A stretch of 64,000 nt of DNA from Flammeovirga sp. SJP92 (GTDB lineage Bacteria > Bacteroidota > Bacteroidia > Cytophagales > Flammeovirgaceae). The DNA is taken from positions 558,001-622,000 of the forward strand of contig NZ_LQAQ01000061.1 in assembly GCF_001583495.1 (NCBI RefSeq). Reading direction: 5' to 3'. The notes under the pieces are model-generated. The model did not search any database and was not told where the DNA came from. It saw nothing but the letters and a program-made list of their open reading frames with translations. Position 1 is the stretch's first letter; every line of letters begins with the position of its first letter. Of this stretch, positions 34,665-43,168 are shown piece by piece. Both the position numbers and the translations under genes were made by a program.

Positions 34665-36686
34665 TTACCCTTTACTTTTGATGTTCATTTGATCCAGCAA
34701 CTCTTCTAAAATTCTATTGTATAAAGAATCAGAAGCTGTTCGTTTAGTCACTGCCTTACTTGCGTGTACTACAGTACTATGATCACGCCCTCCAAACTGA
34801 TTACCAATCGTTTTTAAAGGTTCTTTGGTGTATTCCTTAGAGAAATACATGGCAATCTGTCTTGCTTGGGCAATGTCTTTCTTTCTTGTTTTTGATTTCA
34901 ATTCCTCCACCGAAATACCAAAGTATTCTGATACAATTTGTTGAATGAAATCAATGGTAATTTCTTTCTCTGTATTTCTTACAATATTCAGAAGGGCATT
35001 TTTAGCCATGTCCAAATCAATCTCTTTTTGCATTAAAGAAGCATTGGCTAATAATGAAACTAAAGTACCTTCTAATTCTCTGATGTTTGAATCAATATTG
35101 TAAGATAAATACTCCACCACATCATCTGGAACATTCACCCCTTCTGCCATTAGTTTTTGCTTTACAATAGCAATTCTGGTTTCGAAATCAGGTTTCTGAA
35201 TATCCGCTGTCAACCCCCACTTGAATCGAGATAAAAGACGGTCTGTCAATCCTTCCAAACTTCTTGGAGGACGGTCAGTAGTCATAATAATCTGCTTACC
35301 ATTTTGGTGAAGGCGGTTGAATATATGGAAGAAATTTTCCTGTGTTTTTTCTTTTTTGGCTAAGAATTGAATGTCGTCAACAATCAACACATCTACCTGC
35401 AAATAGTAGTTAGTGAACTGTTGTACATTATTATTTCTTAGTGCTTCAATAAACTGTGTTGTAAATTGTTCTGAAGTAACATAAAGCACGAACTTACTGG
35501 GATCGTTTCTTTTTACTTCATTACCAACAGCTTGAGCAAGATGGGTTTTACCCAATCCAACGCCACCGTAAACTACCAATGGGTTGAATGCTGTTTCTCC
35601 TGGTCTGCGAGCAATTGCAATACTTGCAGAACGAGCTAAACGGTTGCAATCACCTTCAATAAATGTTTCAAAAGTATACGTAGGATTCAAATAAGAATCC
35701 CTGTAAGAACTTTCTTGAGCATTTGGCACTCTAAAGTGATCCACAAAACCAGAAGGGTTTTCAGCCCCCATATTATTCATATATGGACGTTGTTGTTCTT
35801 CAGGATTGTTTTTAGGCGCAGAAGACGATCTATATTGAGGCAATTGTTGCGATTGACTCTTTCTATATTGTGGAGGATTCTGATAGCGGTTACTTTGCGT
35901 ACCGCCTAAATTCTCACTTTTACTTTCACTAGGAAAGGCTGTATTCTGATTTGATGCTTCTCTCCAACTTTGAGAAGGTTTTGGCATAGACTGCTCAGGC
36001 TCATTTCCTCGCATTGGATTACGTGGATCTGTTGTTGCTTGATTCGCACCGAAAGCGTCATTTCCAAAAGGGTTCTGACCATCAATATTTTCTCTTCCTT
36101 CATTACTTCTACCAAAAGGGTTATCCTGCTGTTGTGGAGGAGTAGATGGCGGATTTGTATATGGAGGAATATTACTACTCTGCTTAGGAACATTCGGTTC
36201 CTGGTTTACAGGGTTGTTAGGATATTGTGGAGATGGAGAAGGTGTTTGTTGCTGTGGAGGATAACCACCAGTATTGTATTGTTGCTGTCCTTGAGATGGA
36301 TTATGAGAAGGCGGGTTCTGCTGTTGTCCATAAGGGTCATTATAATTATTACCATATGGATCATATCCTCCTGCATTATTTGGAGCAGGCTGTTGTCTTC
36401 TCTGAACTGTAAAAGGTGCATTTTTAGGCCTTCTTGAGACCATAATTGAATATTCTAGCTTACCGTTTGGCCCTAGAACAGCATCAATTGCTTTCTTCAA
36501 TACGTGCACATAGTATTCTTCTAACCACTCATAGAAAAAAGGGCTTGGAACTGCGATCGTAAGAACATTATTTTCCAGTTTAACGGGTTTAATGGGCATA
36601 AACCACGTGTGAAAACTCTGTGTTGAGATTTCATTTTTAATAATGTTTAAGCATTCACGCCAAACTGTTACACAATCATTAATCAT
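34665..36686 (-). CDS. dnaA: Chromosomal replication initiator DnaA with an oversized linker
   Basis: It binds DnaA boxes and opens the origin. Domain I (1-87) is normal (VWRECLNIIKNEISTQSFHTWF). Domains III and IV are intact: NPTYTFETFIEGDCNRLA from 334, Walker A GGVGLGKTH (374-382), VLIVDDIQFL, and the DNA-binding signature FGGRDHSTVVHA. Between residues about 88 and 333 lies a linker of some 245 residues made mostly of P, Q, N, S and G, against a few tens of residues usually. Total length is 673 residues, against about 450-480 in most bacteria. The frame is open throughout with no break, so this is not a fusion artefact. Confidence 0.95.
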   Translation of the reverse strand: MINDCVTVWRECLNIIKNEISTQSFHTWFMPIKPVKLENNVLTIAVPSPFFYEWLEEYYVHVLKKAIDAVLGPNGKLEYSIMVSRRPKNAPFTVQRRQQPAPNNAGGYDPYGNNYNDPYGQQQNPPSHNPSQGQQQYNTGGYPPQQQTPSPSPQYPNNPVNQEPNVPKQSSNIPPYTNPPSTPPQQQDNPFGRSNEGRENIDGQNPFGNDAFGANQATTDPRNPMRGNEPEQSMPKPSQSWREASNQNTAFPSESKSENLGGTQSNRYQNPPQYRKSQSQQLPQYRSSSAPKNNPEEQQRPYMNNMGAENPSGFVDHFRVPNAQESSYRDSYLNPTYTFETFIEGDCNRLARSASIAIARRPGETAFNPLVVYGGVGLGKTHLAQAVGNEVKRNDPSKFVLYVTSEQFTTQFIEALRNNNVQQFTNYYLQVDVLIVDDIQFLAKKEKTQENFFHIFNRLHQNGKQIIMTTDRPPRSLEGLTDRLLSRFKWGLTADIQKPDFETRIAIVKQKLMAEGVNVPDDVVEYLSYNIDSNIRELEGTLVSLLANASLMQKEIDLDMAKNALLNIVRNTEKEITIDFIQQIVSEYFGISVEELKSKTRKKDIAQARQIAMYFSKEYTKEPLKTIGNQFGGRDHSTVVHASKAVTKRTASDSLYNRILEELLDQMNIKSKG

Positions 36687-36880
36687 TCAAACTTTCCCCT
36701 TTAATCTGATTGAGATATTAATAGGTCTTATAAAGATACTGAAATATTTGCGCTAAAATAAATCAAATGTTACTTATTAAAATAGTGCAGTAACATTAAT
36801 TAAAAAAATACTTAAAGAAGCATCACATCAATAACGCAAAATAATTTCAAATCATTTCAATTCACCTCAAGAACTTTGAC

Positions 36881-36918
36881 AAAAAAAGGTCCAAACCTAA
36901 TGCTATTAGGTTTGAACC
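36881..36918 (-). terminator. Terminator after rpmA
   Basis: A 14-bp stem around GGTCCAAACCTAAT / ATTAGGTTTGAACC with one mismatch. On the minus strand it is followed by a run of T (from AAAAAAA at 36881-36887). It separates rplU-rpmA from dnaA. Confidence 0.8.
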
Positions 36919-36943
36919 TCTAAATCTGCAATAAACCTACTTA

Positions 36944-37204
36944 CTATTCAGCAGTTGGGATTACTGAGATGAAAGATCTTCCTAGTCTCTTCTTTTTGAA
37001 CTCTACAGTTCCGTCAACTAGTGCAAATAAAGTGTGATCTTTTCCCATTCCTACGTTTTGACCTGGGTGGTGTGTAGTTCCACGTTGTCTAACAAGGATA
37101 TTACCAGCTTTAGCTGCTGATCCACCGAAAATTTTCACACCAAGTCGTTTACTTTCCGACTCTCTACCGTTTCTTGAGCTACCCGCTCCTTTTTTGTGTG
37201 CCAT
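36944..37204 (-). CDS. rpmA: 50S ribosomal protein L27
   Basis: An 86-residue large-subunit protein near the peptidyl-transferase centre. The N-terminus [24 protein letters not shown] is standard, without the Firmicutes-type cleaved leader, and [21 protein letters not shown] is diagnostic. It lies 37 nt downstream of rplU, as in most bacteria. Confidence 0.98.
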   Translation of the reverse strand: MAHKKGAGSSRNGRESESKRLGVKIFGGSAAKAGNILVRQRGTTHHPGQNVGMGKDHTLFALVDGTVEFKKKRLGRSFISVIPTAE

Positions 37205-37241
37205 GTTTTTTTATCGTTATGGATTCGATTTCTAAAATCAA

Positions 37242-37553
37242 TTAGTTAGAGATTCCTTCGATAAGAACCTTTGTGAAGTGCTGTCTGTGACCGTTCTTCA
37301 CTCTGTATCCTTTTCTTCTCTTCTTTTTGAAGACGATAACTTTTTCGCCTTTCACGTGACCAAGTACCTTACCTGTCACTTTAGCACCTTCTACTGTAGG
37401 TGCTCCTACTGATACGTTATCAGCGTTATCAACAAGAAGAACTTTATCAAACTCAACTGCTGCACCCTCTTCAGAGTCTAACTTGTGAGTATAGATATAT
37501 TTATTTTCTTCTACTTTGAATTGCTGTCCTGCTATTTCTACAATTGCGTACAT
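37242..37553 (-). CDS. rplU: 50S ribosomal protein L21
   Basis: A 103-residue large-subunit protein. The start at 37553 gives the family N-terminus [14 protein letters not shown]. The longer frame adds 13 unrelated residues and lies across the transcription start. The ending ([18 protein letters not shown], then TKVLIEGI) is typical. It is the first gene of the rplU-rpmA operon. Confidence 0.97.
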   Translation of the reverse strand: MYAIVEIAGQQFKVEENKYIYTHKLDSEEGAAVEFDKVLLVDNADNVSVGAPTVEGAKVTGKVLGHVKGEKVIVFKKKRRKGYRVKNGHRQHFTKVLIEGISN

Positions 37554-37589
37554 TGTCTCTTCGATATTGTTTTTTCCTCGAAATGCCTG

Positions 37590-37620
37590 CAAATGTAACT
37601 CTATTTTTTATAACAGACAA
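37590..37620 (-). promoter_or_regulatory. rplU-rpmA promoter
   Basis: On the minus strand, TACATTTG (37590-37597) is preceded by TTG (37618-37620) at 20 nt. This is a full Bacteroidota consensus promoter, 37 nt before the rplU start. Confidence 0.8.
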
Positions 37621-37949
37621 GCATTTACCCACTAAAACATTGAATAAGAATCCTTAAAGAGTTTAAACGGGGTCTTTGAGGCTATTTTTTTTTGATTTTT
37701 GTTTCACATAAACATTTCTTAAGATTTTTTTTATTCAATAAGTGAATGATTTCTTCTTTAATTTGAACAAAAATCAACAATCGTCATCATACTGCGGAAA
37801 TGACATGAAAAAACATCGGTTTTAACATTAATAATTTCGTATAATTGTATAAAACCTAGTTTTAAAAGGTACATTTTAGTATGCATGCATACATAATCAT
37901 TGCCGCGAATTCATGAAATCAAGCTATAAAACGTCATTATTTATATAAT
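37593..37949. other. Divergent intergenic region between rplU and the acyltransferase gene
   Basis: The left end holds the rplU promoter. The rest is AT-rich (a long T-run near 37685) with an ATGCATGCATAC stretch at about 37882. The best candidate for a right-facing element is TACATTTT near 37871. Nothing else is recognised. Confidence 0.5.
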
Positions 37950-38813
37950 ATGAAAGATAAGAATAAAGGGAGTAAAGAGAATGGAACAAAAATTACAGAT
38001 GTTTTTAATGAAGCGAAAGATGTAAGTACGAATAAAAGGAAATTTCAACTTATAAGAAGAGATAACTTTGGTAATATTCTTTTTCTTAAAAGAATGATTA
38101 TTGGAACATTGGCCGCTTTCACCTACCCTCGCTTGAAATTGCACAACAATTTGCAAGTGACTGGAATGGAAAAACTGAAGGACCTACCTAAAAACAATGT
38201 ATTGTTTGTATCCAACCACCAAACGTATTATACCGATGTGATTTCTTTCTATCACATTTTTGCAAGTGCAAAATGGGGATTCAAAAAAGGAATTGCAGCG
38301 CTACCAATTTACATGCTTAACCCACGTGTAAACACTTATTATGTCGCAGCAGAAGAAACGATGAAACAAAGTGGTCTTATTCCAAAGATTTTTTCTTTGG
38401 CTGGTGCAGTGACGGTGAAAAGGTCTTGGAGAGCACAAGGTAAAGATGTAAAAAGAGGTGCTGATATCAACGCTCCATTAAAAATCAAAAAAGCATTGGA
38501 TCAAGGCTGGCTTGTAACTTTCCCTCAAGGAACAACAAGTCCATATGCTCCGGTGAGAAAAGGGACAGGCAACATCATCAAAAGCTACAACCCTGTAGTG
38601 GTTCCTATTGTTATTGACGGCTTCAGAAGAGCTTTCGATAAAAAAGGACTTTTCTTCAAGAAGAGAGGAACAAAATTGAAAGTGGAGATCAAAGATCCTA
38701 TTCAATTCTCTAACGATGCTTCAGTGGATGAGATTGTAACCACAATTACTGATGCTATCGGACAGAATCCAAATGACAAGCCAATTTTCAAAAATGAAGT
38801 AAAAGAAGCATAA
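37950..38813 (+). CDS. PlsC-type lysophospholipid acyltransferase
   Basis: A 287-residue membrane-associated acyltransferase, likely making phosphatidic acid or a related lipid. The catalytic block SNHQTYYTD places His90 and Asp96 five residues apart (Hx5D) instead of the usual Hx4D. The second motif is FPQGTTS (191-197) where FPEGTRS is canonical. From memory, related Bacteroidota proteins share these changes, so this is probably a subfamily trait and not damage. Other blocks are IPIYMLNPRVNTYY-like and NPVVVPIVIDGFRRAFDKKG. It is a single gene followed by a terminator. Confidence 0.85.
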   Translation: MKDKNKGSKENGTKITDVFNEAKDVSTNKRKFQLIRRDNFGNILFLKRMIIGTLAAFTYPRLKLHNNLQVTGMEKLKDLPKNNVLFVSNHQTYYTDVISFYHIFASAKWGFKKGIAALPIYMLNPRVNTYYVAAEETMKQSGLIPKIFSLAGAVTVKRSWRAQGKDVKRGADINAPLKIKKALDQGWLVTFPQGTTSPYAPVRKGTGNIIKSYNPVVVPIVIDGFRRAFDKKGLFFKKRGTKLKVEIKDPIQFSNDASVDEIVTTITDAIGQNPNDKPIFKNEVKEA

Positions 38814-39130
38814 AACTTTACTGAAAGTTACATTATATGACAGGGGTTGTAAACTTGAAAGAGTTTATAACCCTTTTTTCTTACATGGGTTTCTTAACTC
38901 AAACATAAATTGTTACATTGTGAATAATATTATATAATAATTGTACAATTTCATTAAATTAAGCCCAAATTAATTAACTGTACTGATTAACATCATCCTT
39001 CTATAAACAATGGATGACGTTATTTGTAAGAGAGATCACTTATAATACATTTAAAAATTACATGTTAAAATAATAACCCTTCATAGACCGTTATTTAGTT
39101 GACTCTTCTCTTAATTATTGGATTTAAATA
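38814..39130. other. Intergenic region before the tandem paralogues
   Basis: This 317-bp, very AT-rich region holds the acyltransferase terminator at its left end. The rest must contain the promoter of the paralogue pair, but no clear TAnnTTTG was found. Nothing else is recognised. Confidence 0.5.
38842..38879 (+). terminator. Terminator after the acyltransferase gene
   Basis: The stem AGGGGTTGTAAACT / AGTTTATAACCCTT, with G-U pairs, is followed by TTTTTT. Confidence 0.8.
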
Positions 39131-40354
39131 ATGATCTTATACACTCGAAGTTATATCATATTGCTGTCATTACTATTTGCCACTTCTTTATCATTAAATG
39201 CTAGTAGTATCCCGCCTTTTTGGGACGGTGTTTTGTTGACACACAAAACAGATGAAGAAATTACTGCTTTTATAGACCAAACCGAGGATATTGACAATTT
39301 AGTGATCATTGCGAATATTGATGGCAAAAGAATTACACATAAAGTAAAAGACTATGGACGTCTTGTAAGCATTGCCATATCGCCAGAAAAAGACCACAAA
39401 GGCTTTATTTTAGTCAAGAAGTTGGGATTTGTCGTCGCTTCAGTGCGTTTGGCGGAAGCTATGTCTTCAAAGGAATATTACATGAACGCCCGTATTTCAA
39501 TTATGGAATCCAAAGATAAAAGGCTTGGACATTCTTTCATCCCTAGAAGATATGCAGCAATTTATAAGGAGAACGAGGACGGAAATAAGGATGAAAAATT
39601 ATCAACAAGTGATATTCTATCTACGGAAAACCTAAATCAAGGATTTACTTTAGTGGAAGAACGTGACCCGGATAAAATTAATGCTGTGATAGATACTACC
39701 CAAAATTATGTTTATACCCCTAGTACAATAATTTTGGATGAAAATGGAAGAACTGCTGAAATAGACCCAAAAGACAAATCAGAGAAATTTGAAGAGGCTG
39801 AAGAGCTTTTTTATTCTGCTCTTATGTTGTTTGAGAAATATATTCATGAATCAAGATTTCCTATTTACAGCTTTGAAGAACGTCCGAAGATCAGTAAAGA
39901 TATCTCAAAAGATGCAAAAGACTTTGACAATGATTATAAGGTTATTAACGATTTTCATTCTTGGCTTTACTTAGAACACAAGAAAACGAAAGAGAAATAT
40001 GCTTTTGATGGTGAATCTATATTTAGAATCGAAATAGATTATTTCAATATTCACTACGAAAACGAAAAAGAAATCAAGAAATTCTTTAAGGATAATCACT
40101 TTTTTATTAAGCCTTTTAATAAAAAACTCTTAGGCATTTTCTACGAAAAAAATGAACTTTCTGCTTTAAAATCTACTGAAGACTACCATTTTAAGGTAGT
40201 TGAAGGTAATAAATTGCTTATTACAACCGGCCCTCAGACTTATTCAATTTATAATGATGATGAGTTTTTGATAATAAAAAATCAGGAAAAACAAATCCAA
40301 AAAGTTAATAAAGCTATCTTTCATCAGAAAGAACATTTTTACTACCGAGAATAA
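39131..40354 (+). CDS. Secreted protein of unknown family, tandem paralogue 1
   Basis: A 407-residue protein with a signal peptide (about 1-25, ending SLNASS). It shares an unrecognised domain layout with the next gene. The N-terminal module contains FWDGVLLTHK, AFIDQTEDIDNLV and VVASVRL. A variable acidic linker follows. The C-terminal module contains DFHSWLYLEHKKT, YAFDGE, and FFIKPFNKKLLGIFYEKNE. Both ends are beta-rich. The next gene starts 60 nt downstream on the same strand. Confidence 0.75.
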   Translation: MILYTRSYIILLSLLFATSLSLNASSIPPFWDGVLLTHKTDEEITAFIDQTEDIDNLVIIANIDGKRITHKVKDYGRLVSIAISPEKDHKGFILVKKLGFVVASVRLAEAMSSKEYYMNARISIMESKDKRLGHSFIPRRYAAIYKENEDGNKDEKLSTSDILSTENLNQGFTLVEERDPDKINAVIDTTQNYVYTPSTIILDENGRTAEIDPKDKSEKFEEAEELFYSALMLFEKYIHESRFPIYSFEERPKISKDISKDAKDFDNDYKVINDFHSWLYLEHKKTKEKYAFDGESIFRIEIDYFNIHYENEKEIKKFFKDNHFFIKPFNKKLLGIFYEKNELSALKSTEDYHFKVVEGNKLLITTGPQTYSIYNDDEFLIIKNQEKQIQKVNKAIFHQKEHFYYRE

Positions 40355-40414
40355 TCCCTTATTTTTACAAAAATTACTTTAATAAATATAAATGTATCTC
40401 TTCAATTAAGTATT

Positions 40415-41563
40415 ATGAGAAATTCGCCCTTGCTAAACTCTTTTCGATTAGTATTACTAACAATAGGAATATTTATCATTAGTGCTTTCGACAAAAATAA
40501 TTCGTGGAATGGAGTTTTGCTGATTACTGAAAAAAATGGGGAATATCATGCATTTGTTGATAAAATCGATGATGTAAACCATTTATCACTACTTACTAAG
40601 ATTAATGATATTGAAAAAGAATATCCAATCACACGTAAAAACAAAGTTGTTACTTTTAAAAGTAACCCAAATGACTATGGATATATTGCCGTTCAGAAGA
40701 ATAGAGAAATTGTATCTTCTGTTAGATTAAGACATATTCAATTTATTGACTACCGTCACTTCAATAATCGAGTATACAATGCTACTGCTCGAATGGGTAA
40801 ACTTGAAAATGAATCACCAACTAGGACTACTATTGTTGAAAAAGAAACAGATTCTGTTGCATATGATCCACAAAGTATCATTTATGTAGACGACCAACAA
40901 CAAGAGTTTGAAGTGATTGATGTTGAAGGTAAAAAACGAATTGTTGAAAAAGAAGACGAAGTTGTTGAAGAAAAAGAAGATGTTGCTGTTGTTGTCGAAG
41001 AATTAGTTGCATCAGACCTTTCTGAAATGGAACACTTCTTATTAGGCAATCATTATATTCACAAAGTGGATAATCATGAGAAAATCCGCCTTAAAAAAGA
41101 TCTTCCTCCTTCAATTGCTAAAGAAGCAAAGTCATTAGAAAAAGATTATACAATTGAGAATAATTATTATTCTTGGCTTCACTTGAAAGAGAAAAAATCT
41201 GGTGATGATATTGCTTTTGATGGTGAATATATGATTGACATCGACGACGAATATTTCCAAATGTTGAACAGTGATAAATTAGCACTAAAAACATATCACG
41301 TTCATCATGATATTCTTTTAAAACCTCACAATAAAAAGTGGATGGGTATTTACTACCAAAATATCCTGCTTACTGAGTTCAAAACGAAGTCAGGTTACAA
41401 AGTGGAAGAAGTAGATGAGAATGATTTCCTTGTTATCATGGAACATCATAAATACAATGTCAACTCTCAAAATGAGTATATCACAATTACTAAGGATAAG
41501 AAAGTGGTAAAAAAATTCCATATCGATTCCTTTAAAGAGAGACCAGCATTTATTCATAAGTAA
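40415..41563 (+). CDS. Secreted protein of unknown family, tandem paralogue 2
   Basis: A 382-residue protein with an N-terminal hydrophobic signal (about 8-24, VLLTIGIFIISAF). Matching parts of the neighbour are WNGVLLITEK, AFVDKIDDVNHLS, IVSSVRL, NNYYSWLHLKEKK, IAFDGE and ILLKPHNKKWMGIYYQN. The linker between the modules is a low-complexity E, V, K and D run (residues about 170-200). Order and spacing match paralogue 1, so they arose by tandem duplication. A strong terminator follows. Confidence 0.75.
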   Translation: MRNSPLLNSFRLVLLTIGIFIISAFDKNNSWNGVLLITEKNGEYHAFVDKIDDVNHLSLLTKINDIEKEYPITRKNKVVTFKSNPNDYGYIAVQKNREIVSSVRLRHIQFIDYRHFNNRVYNATARMGKLENESPTRTTIVEKETDSVAYDPQSIIYVDDQQQEFEVIDVEGKKRIVEKEDEVVEEKEDVAVVVEELVASDLSEMEHFLLGNHYIHKVDNHEKIRLKKDLPPSIAKEAKSLEKDYTIENNYYSWLHLKEKKSGDDIAFDGEYMIDIDDEYFQMLNSDKLALKTYHVHHDILLKPHNKKWMGIYYQNILLTEFKTKSGYKVEEVDENDFLVIMEHHKYNVNSQNEYITITKDKKVVKKFHIDSFKERPAFIHK

Positions 41564-41628
41564 CCTCATTTTCTCGCCAATTATTACAAGTACTATTTTA
41601 ATACTATAATTCTAGTCGAAAAGATATT

Positions 41629-41664
41629 AGCAGTACCGGAGTTCAACCCGGTACTGCTTTTTTT
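41629..41664 (+). terminator. Terminator after the tandem paralogues
   Basis: The perfect 11-bp stem AGCAGTACCGG / CCGGTACTGCT with an 8-nt loop is followed by TTTTTTG. Confidence 0.88.
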
Positions 41665-41760
41665 GTTGTTATCATTTTGTATTAATCAACTATTCTGATG
41701 GACAATTTCATTTTTCATGTGTTTGTCTATTGTATTGAATAATCTTTTTATTACCTTTAT

Positions 41761-41774
41761 ACCGACCGGTTGGT
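41761..41774 (+). promoter_or_regulatory. Operator-like palindrome before the tetR gene
   Basis: ACCGACCGGTTGGT is a 14-bp palindrome with one imperfect pair, centred on ACCGGT. It lies 19 nt before the TetR ATG and immediately after a -7-like TACCTTTA (41752-41759). GACCGGTC-type cores are typical targets of TetR/AcrR proteins, so autoregulation of the cassette is a good inference. Confidence 0.65.
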
Positions 41775-41792
41775 TTGTTAGTAATATTAAAT

Positions 41793-42389
41793 ATGGAAAA
41801 AGATAGTAAAGGACAAATTATAGAAGTGGCATTGAAGCTATTTGGTGATCATGGGATGAACGATGTTTCACTCAACCAAGTTATTAAAGCTTCTGGCTTA
41901 TCCAAAGGAGCTGTGTATCACCACTTCCCTAGTAAACAAGAACTTATCAAAGCATGTGTAATTGCTTTTTGGGAACAAATGACCATGGAAATCATTAATG
42001 CTCCCATTGAAAATATGCCTTTGAAAGATGTTTTGTCACTGCTTCAATTAAAATCTGCAGAGATTATTGAAGAGGGACAGAAATCAAATGACAGCATCTT
42101 TGAGCTTTACATTGCCATGCTTTTTTATGTAAGAAAAGCACCAGAGCTCCTTCCTATTCCTCAAAAATATTTTGGGGCCTTCAAAAAGAAGTTAGTGGAT
42201 TGTATCAAAAATGATCAGGAAAGAGGCACAATAAGAAAAGATATTTCAGCGGATACCACAGTACTCCTCATTCTTAGTGCGGCAGAGGGACATGGTTTAT
42301 ATACCATTTCTGGTGTTTTAGAAAATCCTCAGAAAGAGCTAGAAAACCTATTAAATCAGATATATAACTCAATTGTAGTAGCAAAATGA
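41793..42389 (+). CDS. TetR/AcrR-family transcriptional regulator
   Basis: A 198-residue repressor. The start at 41793 is preferred over a TTG six codons upstream that touches the operator. The N-terminal helix-turn-helix reads EVALKLFGDHGMNDVSLNQVIKASGLSKGAVYHHFPSKQEL, a textbook TetR domain. The C-terminal ligand domain is of ordinary length. Its last four bases overlap the next gene (ATGA), which ties it to the LolA-like/ABC cassette it likely controls. Confidence 0.93.
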   Translation: MEKDSKGQIIEVALKLFGDHGMNDVSLNQVIKASGLSKGAVYHHFPSKQELIKACVIAFWEQMTMEIINAPIENMPLKDVLSLLQLKSAEIIEEGQKSNDSIFELYIAMLFYVRKAPELLPIPQKYFGAFKKKLVDCIKNDQERGTIRKDISADTTVLLILSAAEGHGLYTISGVLENPQKELENLLNQIYNSIVVAK

Positions 42390-43147
42390 AAAAGTACACA
42401 TCATTGTTTATCGTGTTTATGTGCACGATAGCTCATCAAGCTTTATGGGCACAGGAAAGTGCAATGGATATTATAACCAAAATGCAAGAGCAACAAAGAG
42501 GTCAAAGTAGTTATATCAATATGACCATGAAAGTGATACGCCCCGACTGGACGAGGACGATGGAAATGAAATCCTGGTCGAAAGGAACAGATGATTACTT
42601 TTTGGTTTTGTTAACTGCACCTGCAAAAGATAAAGGATCTGCCTCTTTAAAAAGATATAAGGAAATGTGGTCATGGACACCGAGTATTGAGAGAACGATC
42701 AAAATTTCGCCCTCTATGATGTCTCAATCTTGGATGGGATCAGATTTCACCAATGACGATTTGATGAAAGGTGCTTCTGTAGTAAAAGATTACAGCCACA
42801 AACTTTTAGGAAAGGAAGAGGTCAATGGGTATGAATGTTACAAAATAGAGATGATTCCTCATGAAGATGCTGCAGTAGTTTGGGGAAAAGTGATGGTATG
42901 GGTAACAACTGATGGCATCTACAATCAAATTAAGGTTGAAAACTATGACGAGGATATGTATTTGGTCAATACACTGAACTGTTATGATGTAAAAGAATTA
43001 GGGGGAAGAAAATTACCATCAAGAATGGAGATGGTTCCAGCTGATGAAGAAGGAAAGAAAACGGTAATGATTTACAATGATGCTAAGTTCAATCAAAAAA
43101 TCGCTGATAGTTTCTTTACACAACAGAACATGAAAAGGGTTAGATAA
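42386..43147 (+). CDS. LolA-like outer-membrane lipoprotein-sorting protein
   Basis: A 253-residue periplasmic protein with a signal peptide ending at about residue 22 (HQALWAQES). The LolA-like fold is suggested by the open beta-barrel pattern: SSYINMTMKVIRPDWTRTMEMKSWSKG, FLVLLTAPAKDKGSASLKR, MWSWTPSIERTIKISPSMM, then SWMGSDFTNDDL. This motif order is that of the PF17131 group, which often occurs beside MMPL or FtsX-type transporters. It overlaps tetR and precedes two permease genes. Confidence 0.87.
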   Translation: MKKYTSLFIVFMCTIAHQALWAQESAMDIITKMQEQQRGQSSYINMTMKVIRPDWTRTMEMKSWSKGTDDYFLVLLTAPAKDKGSASLKRYKEMWSWTPSIERTIKISPSMMSQSWMGSDFTNDDLMKGASVVKDYSHKLLGKEEVNGYECYKIEMIPHEDAAVVWGKVMVWVTTDGIYNQIKVENYDEDMYLVNTLNCYDVKELGGRKLPSRMEMVPADEEGKKTVMIYNDAKFNQKIADSFFTQQNMKRVR

Positions 43148-43168
43148 TGTACTTTTAATAATACAATC

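Noticed and set aside
35715-36437. Several open frames overlapping dnaA on both strands
   Set aside because: They are shadows of the Pro/Gln/Asn-rich linker of dnaA, whose low-complexity codons keep other frames open.
36687-36943. Possible replication origin next to dnaA
   Set aside because: I looked for DnaA boxes (TTATNCACA) and found none here. Only AT-richness is present, which is general in this genome.
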